Assembly: GCA_029865945.1 (NCBI GenBank)
Contig: JARXAH010000048.1
Coordinates: 1 to 64,000 of the forward strand
Length of the DNA stretch: 64,000 nt
Direction of reading: 5' to 3'
Source of the DNA: Bacteriovoracaceae bacterium
Lineage (GTDB): Bacteria > Bdellovibrionota > Bacteriovoracia > Bacteriovoracales > Bacteriovoracaceae
Shown here: positions 25,230-34,648 of the stretch, one piece after another
Numbering within the stretch: the first letter of the stretch is position 1
How the letters are laid out: every line of letters begins with the position of its first letter
Made by a program: the position numbers and the translations under genes
Notes under the pieces: model-generated
The model's database searches: none
What the model was told of the DNA's origin: nothing
What the model saw: the letters and a program-made list of their open reading frames with translations, nothing else

Positions 25230-25856
25230 TTAGACAGAGGTTGATGATCTCCAAATCACATCATCAATGCCGCTCTCATGATTTAAAAATCGCGCTAAGA
25301 CAAAAAAATAATCAGATAAACGGTTGATAAGCTGAATCGCCAAAGGCGGAACCAAGTGGTCATTCTCACTCGTCATCCCTACACTGTCTCCATCCAATTG
25401 GGACAACTTCACCATACTTCGCTCTGTCCTTCGACATACTGTCCTTGCTAAATGGGCAACGCAGCTCGCTTCGTCACCACCTGGTAAAATAAAATTTTTC
25501 AATTTTTCCAGTTTTGAATCCATGACATCAATGTGTGATTCAATTTCAGAAATGAAATCTTTAGATAAAGTTGGTAGCTTGAACATTTCTCGCTTTTCTA
25601 CCTCTGTTGCCAAGATCGATCCTAAAACAAACAGTTCATTTTGCATTTTGAATAATAAATTTTGCTCGCCGTGCGCCAATCCCATTTTGTTTCGAAGGAG
25701 ACCGATAACAGAATTGAGTTCATCCACATTGCCGTAGGAATCAATTTGATCATGATCCTTAAGCACTTTTGTACCACCCACCAGCGAGGTCGTCCCGCCA
25801 TCTCCAGTCTTAGTGTAAATTCCGGACTTGTGTTTTTTTTCTACTTTATCATTCAT
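25230..25856 (-). CDS. Cob(I)alamin adenosyltransferase, PduO type
   Basis: 208 residues from ATG 25856, with AAGGA about nine bases upstream inside the IcmF stop region. The N-terminal motif IYTKTGDGGTTSLVGGTKV binds ATP. DSYGNVDELNSVIGL, ILPGGDEASCVAHLARTVCRRTER and LINRLSDYFFVLAR are the conserved family blocks. The enzyme makes adenosylcobalamin, the cofactor of the adjacent IcmF mutase. The two genes are one base apart. The residues that bind ATP and cobalamin appear intact. Confidence 0.92.
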   Translation of the reverse strand: MNDKVEKKHKSGIYTKTGDGGTTSLVGGTKVLKDHDQIDSYGNVDELNSVIGLLRNKMGLAHGEQNLLFKMQNELFVLGSILATEVEKREMFKLPTLSKDFISEIESHIDVMDSKLEKLKNFILPGGDEASCVAHLARTVCRRTERSMVKLSQLDGDSVGMTSENDHLVPPLAIQLINRLSDYFFVLARFLNHESGIDDVIWRSSTSV

Positions 25857-25857
25857 A

Positions 25858-28800
25858 TTAAACATTCCTTCGGTAACGGCCGCCCACTTCATATAAGGTT
25901 TTAGTAATTTGTCCGAGCGAACAATAGTTCACTGTCGTCATTAATTCTTCAAAAATATTTCCCTTGGCCAAGGCCACTTCTTTTAATCTTAAAAGTGCCT
26001 GCGCTGACTTCCCTTCGTTTCTCTTATGAAACGCTCGCAAACGATCAATTTGCTGCTGTTTCTCCCCATCGCTCGCGCGCGTAATCGGAACTACTGCGGC
26101 GCTCTCTTGATTAGGATTGAGAAACGTATTAACACCAATAATGGGAAATTTTCCAGAATCTTTTAGCGATTCATAGTGATGAGATTCATCTTGAATTTTT
26201 CCACGCTGATACATGGACTCCATCGCACCGAGCACTCCGCCTCTATCAGAAATTCGCTTAAACTCCTCTAAGACAGCAGTCTCTACTAAATCCGCTAACT
26301 CTTCCATCATGTAAGAGCCTTGGAGAGGATTATCACTCTTATTGATCCCAAATTCTCGATTGATAATCATTTGAATCGCCATGGCCCTGCGCACACTTTC
26401 TGTTGTTGGCGTTGTGATCGCCTCATCGTAAGCATTGGTATGAAGAGAATTACAGTTATCACTCAATGCCAAGAAGGCCTGAAGCGTGGTTCTGATATCG
26501 TTGAAATCAATTTCTTGCGCGTGGAGTGATCGGCCGGAGGTTTGAATATGATATTTTAATTTTTGGGATTTTTCGCTGGCGCCATATTTATCTCTTAAGG
26601 CCACGGCCCAAATTTTTCTAGCAACTCTTCCCAGTACGGAATACTCAGGATCGAGACCATTGCTAAAAAAGAAGGAAAAATTTTCGCAAAATTGATCCAG
26701 CGGTAGGCCACGGTTTAAGTAATATTCAAGGTACGTAAAACCATTGGCCAGCGTAAAGGCCAGCTGAGTAATGGGATTCGCACCAGCTTCCGCAATATGA
26801 TAGCCACTAATGGAAACGCTATAATAATTTTTTAGTTTTTGTTTGCAAAAAAATTCTTGAACATCACCCATGAGTTTGAGTGAAAAATCTAAAGAAAAAA
26901 TGCAAGTATTTTGCGCCTGATCTTCTTTTAAGATATCGGCCTGAACCGTTCCTCTGATTGATTGAAGCAGTGGCAAACATTTGCTCCAATCTGCGCGCTC
27001 CTCTTCACTTAATTTTTGCTTTAAAGCCGCATTAAAAAACATCGCCAAAATAATGGACGCCGGCCCATTGATGGTCATCGACACCGATGTCTTGGGATGA
27101 AAAAGATCAAACCCACGATACAAGTCACTCATGTCATCAAGGGTGGCAATACTCACTCCCGATTCACCAATTTTCCCATAAATGTCGGGGCGCAAATCTG
27201 GATCCTCTCCATATAAAGTCACCGAATCAAAGGCAGTAGATAATCTTTTGGAGTCATCTCCTTTTGATAAAAAATGAAACCGTTCATTGGTTCTCAGTGG
27301 CCCACCTTCGCCCGCAAATTGGCGCTTAGGTTCTTCATCACTGCGCTTAAATGGAAAAATGCCGGCCGCGAATGGAAAAGATCCTGGTAAATGGGATTTC
27401 CTCAAGTAGACAAAGAGCTCGCGCTTACTTTTCAATTTTGGAGCGCTCACTTTTAAAATTTGGGTACCACTCAAGGATTCAAATTTGGTAGCGACTTCCC
27501 CCCACTTTCCTTCACTGTAACTTTTCAGTTTCGCTTCCAAGTCTTCAATCTTCTTAATCGCTACTTCACTAAGTTCTTTATTTAATTTCTCTGCTTCCGC
27601 TGCAATAAGATTAATCTCATTTGGCAATTTACCGACCTCTTTTAAGTATTGATTCGCGATCGTTAATCCTTCCCAGTTTGATACTTTTTGCGCTAAACGT
27701 TCCGTTTCAAGATTGTAATTTTCAACAGACTCAGCAATCCCTCTTAGGTAAGTTTGCCTAGAAATGGGAATCATGGAAGTATAATTTTCTGATTTACTTA
27801 CCGCTAATTTACTTAATTTTGAATTGGGTTCAACTTTTAGTCCCATCCAATTAGTTAACTCCACAAACAATCCGTTGACGCCTGAGTCATTAAATTGAGA
27901 GGCCTTAGTTCCAAAAACGGGCAAGGATTCATCTGGATTTTTTTCGTTATCAAATAATTGGCGGTTGCGGCGATATTGCTTTCTGACGTCTCTAAGGGCA
28001 TCTTCCGATCTTGGTTTTTCAAATTTATTAATCACAATAATGTCGGCCACATCCAACATTTCAATTTTTTCCAGTTGCGTTTGTGCCCCATACTCAGACG
28101 TCATGACATAAACGGATGCATCGGCCACCTTAACAATGGCATCACTCGATTGACCAATCCCGGAAGTTTCTACAAAAATAATATCGAATTGCTCCGTTCG
28201 TTTCAAAAATGAAATGATGGACTGGGTTTGCGGGCTCAGTTCAACTTGAGACTCCCTTGTCGCTAGCGACCTAATATAAAAATGGGGATGATCATTACAG
28301 GTAAGACGAATGCGATCACCCAAAAGTGCGCCTTGAGTCTTGCGTCTTGTGGGATCAATGGAAAGCAGCGCCACTTTTTTGTCCCCAAAATGCTCTCTCA
28401 TGCGAATCAAGATTTCATCAATGAGCGAAGATTTACCTGCGCCGCCCGTTCCCGTAAATCCAATGACGGGAATTTTCTTTTTGCCAGCATCTAAGTTAGG
28501 GGTGGTCTGATTTTCAATCCACGTTATGGTGCGCGCAATGCCCACTCTCGACTTGTAGTCATGCTCGCTTGGGGTCCAATTTCCAATGGTGGAAAAACTG
28601 GATTTCTCAATCATATCGTTGACGATTCCTTCAAGGCCAAGCTTCATGCCGTCAAAGGGGGTATAAATTTTAGTAATACCAATAGACTCAAGCTTATTCA
28701 CTTCTTCATGGGTGATCACTCCACCACCACCTCCAAAAATTCTGACATCTTTCCTTCCGGCAGCATCCAAAAGCTCCCGAATGTAGGCAAAATATTCGTT

Positions 28801-29007
28801 GTGGCCACCCTGGTAGCTACTTAGCGCAATCGCCTGCACATCTTCACTGATGGCAGCGTCCACTACCTCAGCGGCCGAGCGATTATGTCCGAGGTGAATC
28901 ACTTCAACACCCTTGGACTGCAAAAGTCGTCTCATAATATTAATGGAAACGTCATGTCCGTCGAAAAGACTAGCGGCGGTCACGAAGCGAATTTTTGTGG
29001 ACACCAT
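25858..29007 (-). CDS. icmF: Fused isobutyryl-CoA mutase (IcmF)
   Basis: 1049 residues with three modules in order: a B12-binding domain with DGHDVSINIM (Asp16, His18 as lower axial ligand), a MeaB-like GTPase with P-loop GTGGAGKSS at 186-194 and NKFE as the base-recognition motif, and a large mutase TIM barrel (FAGEGGPLRTNERFHFLSKG ... SVSISGYHIAEAGANPITQ). This architecture defines IcmF, which interconverts isobutyryl-CoA and butyryl-CoA, or related acyl-CoAs, with a built-in chaperone. The cobalamin adenosyltransferase gene follows one base after its stop. A methylmalonyl-CoA mutase role is less likely because of the fusion order. Confidence 0.93.
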   Translation of the reverse strand: MVSTKIRFVTAASLFDGHDVSINIMRRLLQSKGVEVIHLGHNRSAAEVVDAAISEDVQAIALSSYQGGHNEYFAYIRELLDAAGRKDVRIFGGGGGVITHEEVNKLESIGITKIYTPFDGMKLGLEGIVNDMIEKSSFSTIGNWTPSEHDYKSRVGIARTITWIENQTTPNLDAGKKKIPVIGFTGTGGAGKSSLIDEILIRMREHFGDKKVALLSIDPTRRKTQGALLGDRIRLTCNDHPHFYIRSLATRESQVELSPQTQSIISFLKRTEQFDIIFVETSGIGQSSDAIVKVADASVYVMTSEYGAQTQLEKIEMLDVADIIVINKFEKPRSEDALRDVRKQYRRNRQLFDNEKNPDESLPVFGTKASQFNDSGVNGLFVELTNWMGLKVEPNSKLSKLAVSKSENYTSMIPISRQTYLRGIAESVENYNLETERLAQKVSNWEGLTIANQYLKEVGKLPNEINLIAAEAEKLNKELSEVAIKKIEDLEAKLKSYSEGKWGEVATKFESLSGTQILKVSAPKLKSKRELFVYLRKSHLPGSFPFAAGIFPFKRSDEEPKRQFAGEGGPLRTNERFHFLSKGDDSKRLSTAFDSVTLYGEDPDLRPDIYGKIGESGVSIATLDDMSDLYRGFDLFHPKTSVSMTINGPASIILAMFFNAALKQKLSEEERADWSKCLPLLQSIRGTVQADILKEDQAQNTCIFSLDFSLKLMGDVQEFFCKQKLKNYYSVSISGYHIAEAGANPITQLAFTLANGFTYLEYYLNRGLPLDQFCENFSFFFSNGLDPEYSVLGRVARKIWAVALRDKYGASEKSQKLKYHIQTSGRSLHAQEIDFNDIRTTLQAFLALSDNCNSLHTNAYDEAITTPTTESVRRAMAIQMIINREFGINKSDNPLQGSYMMEELADLVETAVLEEFKRISDRGGVLGAMESMYQRGKIQDESHHYESLKDSGKFPIIGVNTFLNPNQESAAVVPITRASDGEKQQQIDRLRAFHKRNEGKSAQALLRLKEVALAKGNIFEELMTTVNYCSLGQITKTLYEVGGRYRRNV

Positions 29008-29097
29008 ATTATTAAATCCTTAAGTTTTTTAAATTTAGCAAGTAAATGGTAATAGGGGCTTTAGGATAACATAAAAACAGTATATAATTGAGGGGCC

Positions 29098-29520
29098 ATG
29101 ACAAAAATTAAAGTTGAAAATCCCTTTCATACCGCCCGCTTTAAACCGAAGCGCAAACTTAAAAAACCTAAGTTGATAGCAGTCGTGCATCAAGATGGAT
29201 GTACTGGGTGTGAAGTCTGCATTCAAGGTTGCCCAGTGGATTCGATTGAGTTGGTGCCTGGCCCAGATCCTCTCAATCCTGGTTTTTTGCAAAAAGTAGA
29301 AATTGATTTGGCCCGCTGCATCGGTTGTCAAAATTGTTCAAAGGACTGTCCTTGGGAAACCATCAGCATGTACAATCACGACGAGGCCTTCACGGCCTGG
29401 GGAATGCAAACATTAGACTCGCGTCTTTATGTCGACTTAGAAGATCTGAAGCGCGAAGATCCTAGTCTATTTGAAAGTCTATCTGATTCAAAAGCCAAAA
29501 CAGAACCTCAAGAAAGTTAA
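29098..29520 (+). CDS. 2[4Fe-4S] ferredoxin-like protein
   Basis: 140 residues. Two clusters are marked by CTGCEVCIQGCP and CIGCQNCSKDCP, each a CxxCxxCxxxCP motif. The N-terminal 40 residues are basic and Pro-rich. The C-terminal tail is acidic. It has no signal peptide, so it is a cytoplasmic electron carrier or subunit; the partner is unknown. It is divergent from icmF and convergent with lspA. Confidence 0.82.
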   Translation: MTKIKVENPFHTARFKPKRKLKKPKLIAVVHQDGCTGCEVCIQGCPVDSIELVPGPDPLNPGFLQKVEIDLARCIGCQNCSKDCPWETISMYNHDEAFTAWGMQTLDSRLYVDLEDLKREDPSLFESLSDSKAKTEPQES

Positions 29521-29549
29521 CCGCAATCAAATCCTTATTCCATTCAAAA

Positions 29550-29575
29550 TGATATTGAGAATGATATTGAGAAAA
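29550..29575. repeat. AATGATATTGAG tandem repeat
   Basis: Two perfect 12-base copies in the convergent ferredoxin-lspA spacer. No terminator-like hairpin is seen here. Confidence 0.75.
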
Positions 29576-29584
29576 AAACTAGAT

Positions 29585-30049
29585 TTAACTTATCTTCTTT
29601 AAGCTTATTAATTTTGCGGTTAACAAAACCAGTGATGCAAAAATGATACAGAGATCTGAAAAATTCAAAATCGGTAGGTGAGTACTTTGATAATAAAAAT
29701 CAAAGCAACCCACAATATGACCAAATAATTTTCGATCCAGTAAATTGCCGCCTGCCCCACCAATTAAAAAAGAGTAGCTCAAGATAATGATTTTAGGTTT
29801 TACTAAAATATCTCTCCATAGTTGTCTAAAAGTCATGGCCATACAAAACATCGGCAACCACAGAAATAGAAGGGATTGATATTTTGAATGAGACGTTTCC
29901 ACAAAGTAGGTTAATTGAAAAAATCCCGCGATGACGGATACTTTTTCATTGGGCAAAAAGTTAGACTGAAAATACCCTTTCATCAATTGATCGATGAGAA
30001 TAAGAAAAACGATCAAGACTAAAAGTGGCCACAACTTGTAGATACGCAT
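29585..30049 (-). CDS. lspA: Lipoprotein signal peptidase LspA
   Basis: 154 residues with four hydrophobic helices. The aspartyl-protease motifs are present in divergent form: GGAGGNLLDRKLFGHIVG and LNFSDLCI, which supply the two catalytic Asp residues, and CFDFYYQ between them. LspA removes signal peptides from prolipoproteins in the inner membrane. Many lipoproteins in this window need it. The sequence is divergent from proteobacterial LspA, so a paralogue elsewhere is possible. It follows the response-regulator gene on the same strand. Confidence 0.8.
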   Translation of the reverse strand: MRIYKLWPLLVLIVFLILIDQLMKGYFQSNFLPNEKVSVIAGFFQLTYFVETSHSKYQSLLFLWLPMFCMAMTFRQLWRDILVKPKIIILSYSFLIGGAGGNLLDRKLFGHIVGCFDFYYQSTHLPILNFSDLCIIFASLVLLTAKLISLKKIS

Positions 30050-30073
30050 AAAAACTTATCGATCTAAATGAAC

Positions 30074-31615
30074 TTAATGATAGTCTTTTGCCACGATGCC
30101 ATATTTCTCGATTTTTCTAAGTAACGTTTTCTTAGGTATGTTGGCATTGAGGGCCGTTTGGTTTATTTTTCCGCGATTAACTTTAAGAGCATTAATAATA
30201 AATTCGCGCTCAAAATAATCTTTTGACCTTTGAAAATCCATTTTTTTATCCGCTGGTGGTTCTTTAAAGGTCAAAGTAAAATTCATCAATTGATCAATGT
30301 TTTGGCCTTGATCAATCCAGCTATCCATGACTTCTGATTGAATTTCTTCAAGATCAATCATACTGCTTGTTTGAGAATTATCGTTAGCGTCAGCATCATC
30401 TTCATGGGATTGAGAATTTGATTGAGCGGTGATGTGATCAGGAAGATTTTTCAGTTGTACGACTTCATCACTTTCCATGATAAAGCAATGCTCAATGACG
30501 TTGCGAAGTTCGCGAATATTTCCTGGCCACTTGTATTCCACCATCGCTTTAATCGCATCATCAGTAAAACCTTTAATCGCCAGTCCGTGAACGGTATTAA
30601 AATGCGCCATAAAGTAGGTAATCAAATGGGGAATGTCACTCTTGCGATCTCTGAGGGGAGGCAAATAAACAGGCAGGACGTTGAGTCGATAAAATAAATC
30701 TTCTCGAAACGTTCCTTTTTTTATCATATCTTCAAACGGCTTATGGGAAGCTGCAATAATTCGAACATCGACTTTAATTTCTCGATTTGAGCCGACCGGA
30801 GTAAAAGATTTTTCTTGAAGCACGCGAAGTAATTTTACTTGCATGGCCGCAGAAACATCTCCAATTTCATCAAGAAATAAAGTCCCGCCTTCTGCATATT
30901 GAAAACGTCCAATTTTTCTTTGATCAGCGCCGGTAAAAGCACCTTTTTCATGTCCAAATAATTCTGATTCAATAAGATTTTCTGGGATGGCGCCGCAATT
31001 AATGGTCACGAATTTTTCATCTTTGCGTGGCCCGTTAAAGTGAATCGCCTTGGCCACCAATTCTTTTCCGGTTCCCGATTCTCCGCGAATGAGAACGGGT
31101 GTATTCACTTTTGCAAGCTTTCCAATGACATTAAATACTTTTTGCATTTCATTGGATTCGCCAACAAATTTTTCGTCTTTTTCATCTTTCTCTTCTGGCG
31201 CACCACCAACTGTGGCAATTTTAGGGGCCGAATACATGGTCGTCTCGACTAACGTTCTCGCCTTCAAAGCTCGCTTGATGAGCGCCACTAAATTTTCTGA
31301 AGAAATGGGTTTTTCTAAATAATTATAAGCACCTTCTTTCACTGCTCTCACAGCGTCGTTGACATTGGAGTAGGCAGTTAGAATGAGAACGATCAAACTC
31401 GGGTCATGTTTTTTCATCTCGGTGAGGGCCGTGATTCCATCCATCTCAGGCATGTTCACATCCATCACCACCAGGTCATATTTTTCTCGGTAAACACTGC
31501 GAACGGCATCTTTGCCGTGATCGGCCACATCTACTTTAAAATTGTGATACTCAAGTGCCTGTCTTACGGATTGTTGTAAAACTTTGTCATCGTCTACGAC
31601 TAATACTTTATGCAT
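30074..31615 (-). CDS. NtrC-family sigma-54 response regulator
   Basis: 513 residues. Receiver domain with phospho-acceptor Asp52 in VVMDVNMPEMDG and EKP at 101-103. AAA+ domain with Walker A GESGTGKE (178-185), the sigma-54 contact GAFTGA (225-230) and Walker B GGTLFLDEIG. A Fis-type helix-turn-helix is at the C-terminus (ALNANIPKKTLLRKIEKYGI). It activates sigma-54 promoters when phosphorylated. The preceding kinase gene is 20 bases away, so the pair is a two-component system. A roughly 90-residue linker before the HTH is longer than usual. Confidence 0.95.
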   Translation of the reverse strand: MHKVLVVDDDKVLQQSVRQALEYHNFKVDVADHGKDAVRSVYREKYDLVVMDVNMPEMDGITALTEMKKHDPSLIVLILTAYSNVNDAVRAVKEGAYNYLEKPISSENLVALIKRALKARTLVETTMYSAPKIATVGGAPEEKDEKDEKFVGESNEMQKVFNVIGKLAKVNTPVLIRGESGTGKELVAKAIHFNGPRKDEKFVTINCGAIPENLIESELFGHEKGAFTGADQRKIGRFQYAEGGTLFLDEIGDVSAAMQVKLLRVLQEKSFTPVGSNREIKVDVRIIAASHKPFEDMIKKGTFREDLFYRLNVLPVYLPPLRDRKSDIPHLITYFMAHFNTVHGLAIKGFTDDAIKAMVEYKWPGNIRELRNVIEHCFIMESDEVVQLKNLPDHITAQSNSQSHEDDADANDNSQTSSMIDLEEIQSEVMDSWIDQGQNIDQLMNFTLTFKEPPADKKMDFQRSKDYFEREFIINALKVNRGKINQTALNANIPKKTLLRKIEKYGIVAKDYH

Positions 31616-31635
31616 AAAAACTCACTTTGCTAAAG

Positions 31636-33534
31636 CTAACTATTTTTTAGTTGAATGAGGAATTTTGTTCCTTCACCCACTAAAGAGGATACTTGAATTT
31701 TTCCTTGATGTAACTCGATGAAATATTTTACAAGGTATAACCCTAGGCCCGATCCTTTGATGGAGTGACTCAAATTATTTTTTACCCGGTAAAACTTATC
31801 AAAAATATGCTTGAGATCTTCCTCTGGGATACCGACTCCATTATCGTAAATCTCTATATAAACCCACTCTTTGTCATCCCACGTTTTGATCATCACGGTA
31901 GAGTTCGGGCCAGAATATTTTATGGAGTTTTCCACAAGGTTAGAGATCACCCGAAGAATTAAAATGGGGTCAATGGAAACCGGGTAGAGCGGCCCCAACT
32001 CTGTCTCGATTTTCATTCCCTTAGTTTCGGCCTGAAAGGTGAGTTTTTCGACGGTAGTTTCAATTAAGGTATTTACATCTTTTTGGATAATATTAAGTTT
32101 GAGATCCTGGGATTCAATTTTGGTTAAATCTAAAATAGAAGAAATAAAACTATTAAGTTCTTGCGTAGAATCTTGAAGATCGCGCATCATTTTCCTGGCC
32201 TCAAAATTGGAATCAAGTTTCACCATCATGAGGTCCACAATCCCAGAAATTTTCGCCACCGGTGTTTTTAAATCATGGCTCATGAGAGAGATAAAATTAT
32301 GTTTTAAGCGATCGACTTGTTTGAGAATTTTCGTTTCTTCTTGAATCGCATACCTGGATTGGTATTCCGCAATCGCACGAAAGGGAACCCAAATATAATA
32401 AACTAAAAAAATCCCTGTTACGATGTGGGCCATCTTTAGCCAAATACCCAATCCCAAAAATAAAGCAAACGTGACGACGATCACTAGACAAGCGGAGCAA
32501 AGAATATAAATGAGGCCACGCAGCGGACTCACCCGCGCAATAAGAACGGAGAGGAGAACGGAGATGATAACCGTCATCACTTGGGTTAACCAAAAAGGAA
32601 TTCGAAAAATCGTTTTTTCTTGAGCGAGGGCATCGATGATAGAAGCATGCACTTGAATTTTGGGAATTTTTAAATCTCTCATAAGAGGAGTTGAGACGAA
32701 ATCATCGCCCCGCGAAACATATTGGTGCCCGATAAAAACGTTTTTTCCTTTAAAAAATCCTGGCGGCAACGCCTTATTAATCACTCGATTAATGGGAATT
32801 CTTAAGTAATTTTCAGAAGGAACTTGGAGAGAAGTGAGGAAGCGAAATAAAACAAAAGTGGCATCGGCGTTACTATGATAAAAGCTTCCCCAAACAGATT
32901 TAGAATCGAGCTTGGCCAAATTACTTTGCTCTCTAAGTCGATTGGCCATCCAGAGGTGGATGGTGTCTTCTCCCGAGACATTTAAGACCGCCTGCCTAAC
33001 CATATTCTCACGATTGAAATCTTTTCCATCTTCGTTCATGACGCCTAGAGAAAATCCATATTTCCTAATTTCATCAGGAGGAAAATTTTCACCAAAGCTA
33101 TCGAGCGAAGAAACAAAGCGAACAATGGTATCACCTTTAAATTTTTCAATACTGGCAATAAATCTTTGTAAATGCTCCTGCTCTAAGGCATTCGTGGGAG
33201 AGGAGAAATCGACAAAATAAATAATGGAGTTAGGTGTGTCGGATGCAATGCTTTCCATGAGCTTTGCATGGGTCAGGTAAGTGTAAGGATAAACTTCACC
33301 AGATAATTGATCTGTTGTCTCATCCATGGAGACAACTACGAAAGAGTTATCTTTTTTTATTAAGGCATCACTTTTAATCCACAGATCATAGAAAATGGCA
33401 TCAAAAGTATTAAAGGAGTATTGAATAATAATGAATACAAAAATGAGGGTAAAGAGGAGAGGAAAAATACTTTTTTCATCAATCTTAATAGTTTGCGAAA
33501 TGGAAGTATAAATTTTCTTTAACACATTGATCAC
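31636..33534 (-). CDS. CHASE2-domain sensor histidine kinase
   Basis: About 632 residues from GTG 33534, which overlaps the upstream stop by four bases (GTGA). The order is one membrane helix, a periplasmic CHASE2 domain (DSFVVVSMDETTDQLSG ... KNVFIGHQYVSRGDDFVSTP), three membrane helices, HisKA with the phospho-His in FISLMSHDLKTP, and a HATPase domain with NLVENSIKYSG, GVGIPEEDLKHIFDKF and GSGLGLYLVKYF. CHASE2 senses extracellular signals. The partner is the NtrC-type regulator immediately downstream. Confidence 0.9.
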   Translation of the reverse strand: MINVLKKIYTSISQTIKIDEKSIFPLLFTLIFVFIIIQYSFNTFDAIFYDLWIKSDALIKKDNSFVVVSMDETTDQLSGEVYPYTYLTHAKLMESIASDTPNSIIYFVDFSSPTNALEQEHLQRFIASIEKFKGDTIVRFVSSLDSFGENFPPDEIRKYGFSLGVMNEDGKDFNRENMVRQAVLNVSGEDTIHLWMANRLREQSNLAKLDSKSVWGSFYHSNADATFVLFRFLTSLQVPSENYLRIPINRVINKALPPGFFKGKNVFIGHQYVSRGDDFVSTPLMRDLKIPKIQVHASIIDALAQEKTIFRIPFWLTQVMTVIISVLLSVLIARVSPLRGLIYILCSACLVIVVTFALFLGLGIWLKMAHIVTGIFLVYYIWVPFRAIAEYQSRYAIQEETKILKQVDRLKHNFISLMSHDLKTPVAKISGIVDLMMVKLDSNFEARKMMRDLQDSTQELNSFISSILDLTKIESQDLKLNIIQKDVNTLIETTVEKLTFQAETKGMKIETELGPLYPVSIDPILILRVISNLVENSIKYSGPNSTVMIKTWDDKEWVYIEIYDNGVGIPEEDLKHIFDKFYRVKNNLSHSIKGSGLGLYLVKYFIELHQGKIQVSSLVGEGTKFLIQLKNS

Positions 33535-34178
33535 ACGGATTTTCCGGCATGATAATGATGATAAAACCAATATTTAAAAAAGGGTGATTTACTTTGATAA
33601 TGCGCCAACCACTCATGATAAAGATTGTCGTTCATAATTTTTTTCATAAATAATTGTATCGTTTTATTCTTCATAAAAAAGAAAAAATTAAAAAATGGAA
33701 ATAAAACAAAAAAGACGACGTTTTGCCTAATTTCGGAATTTGGTCTCGACAACTTTTGAAATAACACACCCATTAATAAAAACCCCATGAGAAAAAACGT
33801 ATGGATCCTCGCCCAAATTTTTTCAAAGAAATTTAATCTATTCAGAAAATAATTTTTTTTAAATCTGACCAAAAAAGTAGAGGGCAAATTATTTGGCAAG
33901 AGAAGATAAAATTTCCCTCTCAACCAAATAAACTCAGCATCGCCCAATTCTAATGATGTATTGGAAAAAATAAAAATTTCAGAATATTTTTTTTGCTTAA
34001 AAAAAGTGAGCTGACATAAAAGTTGATAGTGATGATCTTGAAGGTTCTTCGATTGAACAAAAGAACTTAAATCTATTTTCTTCCCTTTTAAAATAAAAAG
34101 TACAATGTAGGGGGGAATCATCATGACAGAGAACATTAAAACAATAAAAATTATTGATAAAATAAATTCGATTCCCAT
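33531..34178 (-). CDS. Membrane protein of unknown function
   Basis: 215 residues. Hydrophobic helices lie near the N-terminus (about 5-30), around 124-142 and around 150-168. A roughly 90-residue loop between them is cytoplasmic by the positive-inside rule. The C-terminus is rich in aromatic residues and His (WFYHHYHAGKSV). I recognise no family. It overlaps the kinase gene by four bases, so it is probably part of the same signalling operon and might present or relay the input signal. Confidence 0.7.
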   Translation of the reverse strand: MGIEFILSIIFIVLMFSVMMIPPYIVLFILKGKKIDLSSFVQSKNLQDHHYQLLCQLTFFKQKKYSEIFIFSNTSLELGDAEFIWLRGKFYLLLPNNLPSTFLVRFKKNYFLNRLNFFEKIWARIHTFFLMGFLLMGVLFQKLSRPNSEIRQNVVFFVLFPFFNFFFFMKNKTIQLFMKKIMNDNLYHEWLAHYQSKSPFFKYWFYHHYHAGKSV

Positions 34179-34340
34179 AAGTTTTTGATTCTCTTGGTTT
34201 AAATTTTAATGCATTGCATGAGCTATAAATTTTCCATAGTATCTTAAAATTATAGACTTACAAATAAAAGTAAGCTACTGGAGCTTCATCTTGATAACAT
34301 TGATGTAGTCAAGATCCTGTGGGCAAAATAATATACATAG

Positions 34341-34571
34341 ATGTCTCTTCTATTGGAAGAACTCGCGAACGGCGACGAAAGGCTTTTTTGCGAATGTAAT
34401 TTAATTTCGGTTAACGAAGTTATCCTACATTTTTTGCATGAAGTTTCTTTAGTCCCGAATGAAAAAATGGTGAATGAGTTATTACTCGACCTTGGTTGTG
34501 GCCGTGGCTGCGGGCATTGTTTAGTTGACCAACACCATTTAATTAAAATGATCACCGATCATTTCGCTTAA
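34341..34571 (+). CDS. BFD-like [2Fe-2S] small protein
   Basis: 76 residues. CxC at Cys17 and Cys19 and a C-terminal GCGRGCGHC (Cys53, Cys57, Cys60) resemble the CxC...CxxC pattern of bacterioferritin-associated ferredoxin domains. Spacing from the first pair to the second is about six residues longer than in E. coli Bfd, and there is one extra Cys. The helical stretch NEVILHFLHE matches the family position. Function is inferred from motif only. It lies upstream of an endonuclease IV-like gene, 77 bases apart. Confidence 0.55.
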   Translation: MSLLLEELANGDERLFCECNLISVNEVILHFLHEVSLVPNEKMVNELLLDLGCGRGCGHCLVDQHHLIKMITDHFA

Positions 34572-34648
34572 GCTTTTGTTTATTGCCTATTTTTTGGGCC
34601 CACAATTTTATTTACAATTTTTTAACTATTTTACAGGTGAGGTGACGT

